Assembly (NCBI GenBank): GCA_039636785.1 | Contig: CP144169.1 | Span: 1,240,001-1,304,000 of the forward strand | DNA: 64,000 nucleotides | From: Micrococcaceae bacterium Sec5.7 | GTDB lineage: Bacteria > Actinomycetota > Actinomycetes > Actinomycetales > Micrococcaceae | Direction: 5' to 3' | Notes under the pieces: generated by a model | The model's database searches: none | What the model saw: the letters and a program-made list of their open reading frames with translations, nothing else | What the model was told of the DNA's origin: nothing | Position numbers and translations under genes: made by a program | In this document: one piece after another, positions 61,614 through 64,000 of the stretch | Layout: every line of letters starts with the position of its first letter | Numbering within the stretch: the stretch's first letter is position 1

Positions 61614-62666
61614 ATGGCGGCAGCCCCGGATCGTGAGAAGGCGCTTGAAGCAGCGCTTGCGCAGATTGATAAGCAGTTCGGCAAGGGTTCCGTCATGCGG
61701 CTGGGCGATGAAGTCCGTGCCCCTATTGAGGTCATCCCCACCGGTTCCATCGCCTTGGATGTGGCTCTGGGAATCGGCGGCCTGCCCCGTGGCCGCGTCG
61801 TCGAAATCTACGGACCGGAATCTTCGGGTAAAACCACCGTCGCGCTGCACGCAGTAGCCAACGCCCAGCGCCTGGGCGGCATTGCCGCCTTCATCGACGC
61901 CGAGCATGCACTCGATCCCGAATACGCCGCAAAGCTGGGCGTGGATACGGATGCACTCCTGGTTTCCCAGCCGGACACCGGCGAGCAGGCGCTGGAAATC
62001 ATGGACATGCTCATCGGCTCCGGCTCGCTTGACGTCATTGTCATCGACTCCGTGGCTGCTCTGGTTCCGCGTGCGGAAATCGAAGGCGATATGGGCGACA
62101 GCCACGTTGGCCTCCAGGCCCGTCTGATGAGCCAGGCCTTGCGTAAGATCACCGGACGCCTGAGCCAGACCAAAACCACTGCCATCTTCATCAACCAGCT
62201 CCGTGAAAAGATCGGTGTCTTCTTCGGTTCACCCGAAACCACCACCGGTGGCAAGGCTCTGAAGTTCTACGCCTCCATCCGTATCGACGTCCGCAGGATC
62301 CAGACGCTGAAGGAAGGCGCTGATTCGGTCGGCAACCGTACCAAGGCCAAGATCGTCAAGAACAAGATGGCCCCGCCCTTCAAGATCGCTGAATTCGACA
62401 TCATCTATGGCCTGGGGATCTCCCGCGAGGGCGGCATCATCGACATGGGTGTTGAGCACGGCATCATCAAGAAGTCGGGTTCCTGGTTCACCTACGACGG
62501 CGACCAGCTGGGCCAGGGCATGGAAAACTCCCGCAGGTTCCTGCGTGACAACCCTGAGCTCGCCACTGAACTTGAGCGCCTCATCAAGGAAAAGCTCGGC
62601 GTGGGCGTCAAGCCGGCTGCCGAGACCGAAGCAACGCCGAAGCTGAAGGCCGTTGACGGTTTCTAG
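61614..62666 (+). CDS. recA: recombinase RecA
   Basis: 350 residues. Walker [16 protein letters not shown] near residue 65, [20 protein letters not shown] with Walker B, loop 2 region [36 protein letters not shown], and [23 protein letters not shown]-dependent strand exchange and LexA self-cleavage partner. SOS box upstream. recX overlaps its 3' end by 14 bases. Confidence 0.98.
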   Translation: MAAAPDREKALEAALAQIDKQFGKGSVMRLGDEVRAPIEVIPTGSIALDVALGIGGLPRGRVVEIYGPESSGKTTVALHAVANAQRLGGIAAFIDAEHALDPEYAAKLGVDTDALLVSQPDTGEQALEIMDMLIGSGSLDVIVIDSVAALVPRAEIEGDMGDSHVGLQARLMSQALRKITGRLSQTKTTAIFINQLREKIGVFFGSPETTTGGKALKFYASIRIDVRRIQTLKEGADSVGNRTKAKIVKNKMAPPFKIAEFDIIYGLGISREGGIIDMGVEHGIIKKSGSWFTYDGDQLGQGMENSRRFLRDNPELATELERLIKEKLGVGVKPAAETEATPKLKAVDGF

Positions 62667-63240
62667 GGGCAGGCGGCGCTCGGGGTCAGGATTCGCTGGC
62701 ACAGGGCCTGACGCGGAGCCAGCGGACGCCTCAGACGGGGTGGCGGATCCCGAACCCGATCTGGCTTCGGCTGCGCGGGCCATCGTGCTGCGGCAGCTGA
62801 CCGGTTCCCCCAAGAGCCGGTTGCAGCTGGCCCGCAAGCTTGCAGAGCGGAGTATCCCCGAAGACGTAGTAGAGTCGGTGCTGGACCGCTTCGAAGAGGT
62901 TCAGCTTATCGATGACACCGAGTTTGCACAGCTGTGGGTCCGCAACCGCGCGCAATCCCGCAAGCTCGCCAAAGGTGCCCTGCGCCGCGAACTGGCGGAC
63001 AAGGGGATCGATGCCGACACCGCGGCTCTCGCCCTGGAACAGCTCAGCGACGAGGACGAGGAATCAGCGGCACGCCAACTGGTCGAACGTAAAGTCAGGT
63101 CCGGGGTTGATTTCCCCGACCGCGCAGAGCGGGACAAAACCACGCGCCGGCTGGCGTCCATGCTGGCACGCAAGGGTTATCAGCCCTCGCATGCGTTCCG
63201 GATCGTAGGCGAGGTACTGGATGCCGCAGCCGGGCGTTGA
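62653..63240 (+). CDS. recX: RecX regulator of RecA
   Basis: 195 residues if started at TTG 62653; GTG 62740 would give 166. RecX landmarks: [90 protein letters not shown]. Binds the RecA filament and limits its action. Overlap with recA suggests translational coupling. Confidence 0.93.
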   Translation: MTVSRGRRRSGSGFAGTGPDAEPADASDGVADPEPDLASAARAIVLRQLTGSPKSRLQLARKLAERSIPEDVVESVLDRFEEVQLIDDTEFAQLWVRNRAQSRKLAKGALRRELADKGIDADTAALALEQLSDEDEESAARQLVERKVRSGVDFPDRAERDKTTRRLASMLARKGYQPSHAFRIVGEVLDAAAGR

Positions 63241-63295
63241 CAGGCTTCACCGCCCGCGCTGCATACAGCCCCGCCCGACCCGGTACCCTTAACAG

Positions 63296-64000
63296 GTGAG
63301 TTTGACCATTCCTTCCCCAGCGGCCGGCACCATCCCTTCAGCAGACATCAGCACGCTGCAGCCCCGCACCTATCAGGTGCGTACTTTCGGATGCCAGATG
63401 AACGTGCACGATTCCGAACGGATGGCGGGCATGCTCGAGGATGCAGGCTACGTGCCGGCAGACGGCAAGCAGGCGGACGTAGTGGTCTTCAACACCTGCG
63501 CCGTGCGGGAAAACGCTGACAATAAGCTTTATGGCAACCTGGGGATGCTGGCCTCGGTCAAGGAAGCCAACCCCGGAATGCAGATAGCCGTGGGCGGCTG
63601 CCTGGCGCAGAAGGACCGCGAGACCATTCTTAAGAAGGCCCCGTGGGTGGATGCTGTCTTCGGTACCCACAATGTGGGGGCTTTGCCGGCGCTTCTGGAC
63701 AGGGCACGGCACAACAATGAAGCCCAGCTGGAGATCCTCGAGTCTTTGGATGTTTTTCCGTCCACGCTGCCCACCAAGAGGGACTCCGTGTACTCGGGAT
63801 GGGTGTCCATCTCGGTCGGCTGCAACAACACATGTACGTTCTGCATCGTCCCGGCGCTCCGGGGCAAGGAGAAAGACCGCCGGCCCGGCGACATCCTTGC
63901 CGAGATCCAGGCGCTTGTCGACGACGGTGCCATTGAAGTGACGCTCCTGGGCCAAAACGTGAATTCGTACGGCGTCGAATTCGGAGATCGCCAGGCGTTC
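63296..64000 (+). CDS. miaB: tRNA-2-methylthio-N6-isopentenyladenosine synthase, 3' end outside window
   Basis: GTG start at 63296; the frame stays open to the end of the window (235 codons). N-terminal iron-sulfur Cys residues in [27 protein letters not shown] and [11 protein letters not shown]; radical-SAM cluster [31 protein letters not shown]. Adds a methylthio group to i6A37 in tRNAs. C-terminal part including the TRAM domain is beyond the edge. Confidence 0.95.
   Translation, partial: MSLTIPSPAAGTIPSADISTLQPRTYQVRTFGCQMNVHDSERMAGMLEDAGYVPADGKQADVVVFNTCAVRENADNKLYGNLGMLASVKEANPGMQIAVGGCLAQKDRETILKKAPWVDAVFGTHNVGALPALLDRARHNNEAQLEILESLDVFPSTLPTKRDSVYSGWVSISVGCNNTCTFCIVPALRGKEKDRRPGDILAEIQALVDDGAIEVTLLGQNVNSYGVEFGDRQAF

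Overview
The window is high-GC actinobacterial chromosomal DNA. Gene content and order point to an Arthrobacter-like member of the Micrococcaceae: the dapA - ribonuclease J - ftsK - pgsA - cinA - clgR block followed by DUF3046 - recA - recX - miaB is a standard actinobacterial core arrangement, recA carries a CGAA/GTTCG-type SOS box, and GTG or TTG starts are common. No rRNA, tRNA, CRISPR or phage genes were seen. The genus assignment is inferred from style and synteny, not from a database search.

Layout. 1-5.4 kb: a sugar-lactone oxidase cut by the window edge, a short FAD/NAD-binding protein, a CopC-type copper protein, an NCS2 nucleobase permease and formimidoylglutamase (hutG). 5.4-10.9 kb: two small unknown proteins, then histidine utilisation genes hutU-hutH and an IclR regulator, with matching inverted-repeat sites before both hutU and iclR. 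10.9-16.8 kb: a RibD-like reductase, a DinB-like protein, a quinone-oxidoreductase-like enzyme, an XRE regulator with its membrane partner, an amino-acid permease and a serine beta-lactamase-like hydrolase. 16.9-20.2 kb: a 3-hydroxybutyrate dehydrogenase, an MHS-family transporter and a divergent LysR regulator, a plausible uptake-and-oxidation unit. 20.3-24.4 kb: a spermidine-synthase-like protein, an O-methyltransferase, a thiamine-binding protein, a TetR regulator and three small charged proteins. 24.6-25.9 kb: an insertion sequence whose transposase has a one-base frameshift.

25.9-32.8 kb: azlCD with a DoxX-like partner, a glycerophosphodiesterase, a DUF445 protein and the 5-oxoprolinase genes pxpA-pxpB-pxpC behind an EcsC-like gene. 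That EcsC reading frame is interrupted by a run of 41 C residues, which is either a hypermutable tract or an assembly join. 32.9-36.4 kb: an M16 peptidase and several small or regulatory genes. 36.5-44.4 kb: molybdenum-cofactor genes (moaD, moaA; moeA, moaC, mog, moaE) around a two-component system and a membrane-anchored sulfite-oxidase-fold enzyme. 44.5-51.5 kb: dapB, two membrane proteins, then an agmatine catabolism operon (NCS1 permease, TetR regulator, aguB, aguA) behind a promoter carrying an 18-bp perfect palindrome. 51.5-52.3 kb: a repeat-rich stretch with a strong SOS box in front of a short DUF222-like gene. 52.3-64 kb: a second carbon-nitrogen hydrolase and the core block ending in a miaB cut by the window edge.

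The most interesting unexplained signal is a family of five interspersed elements of exactly 61 bp, each folding into one long hairpin. They lie immediately downstream of genes, four of the five between convergent genes, and show paired (compensatory) base changes. Other leads are the poly-C tract, the SOS-box-linked DUF222-like fragment, and the operator palindromes that tie regulators to the hut, agmatine and XRE loci.
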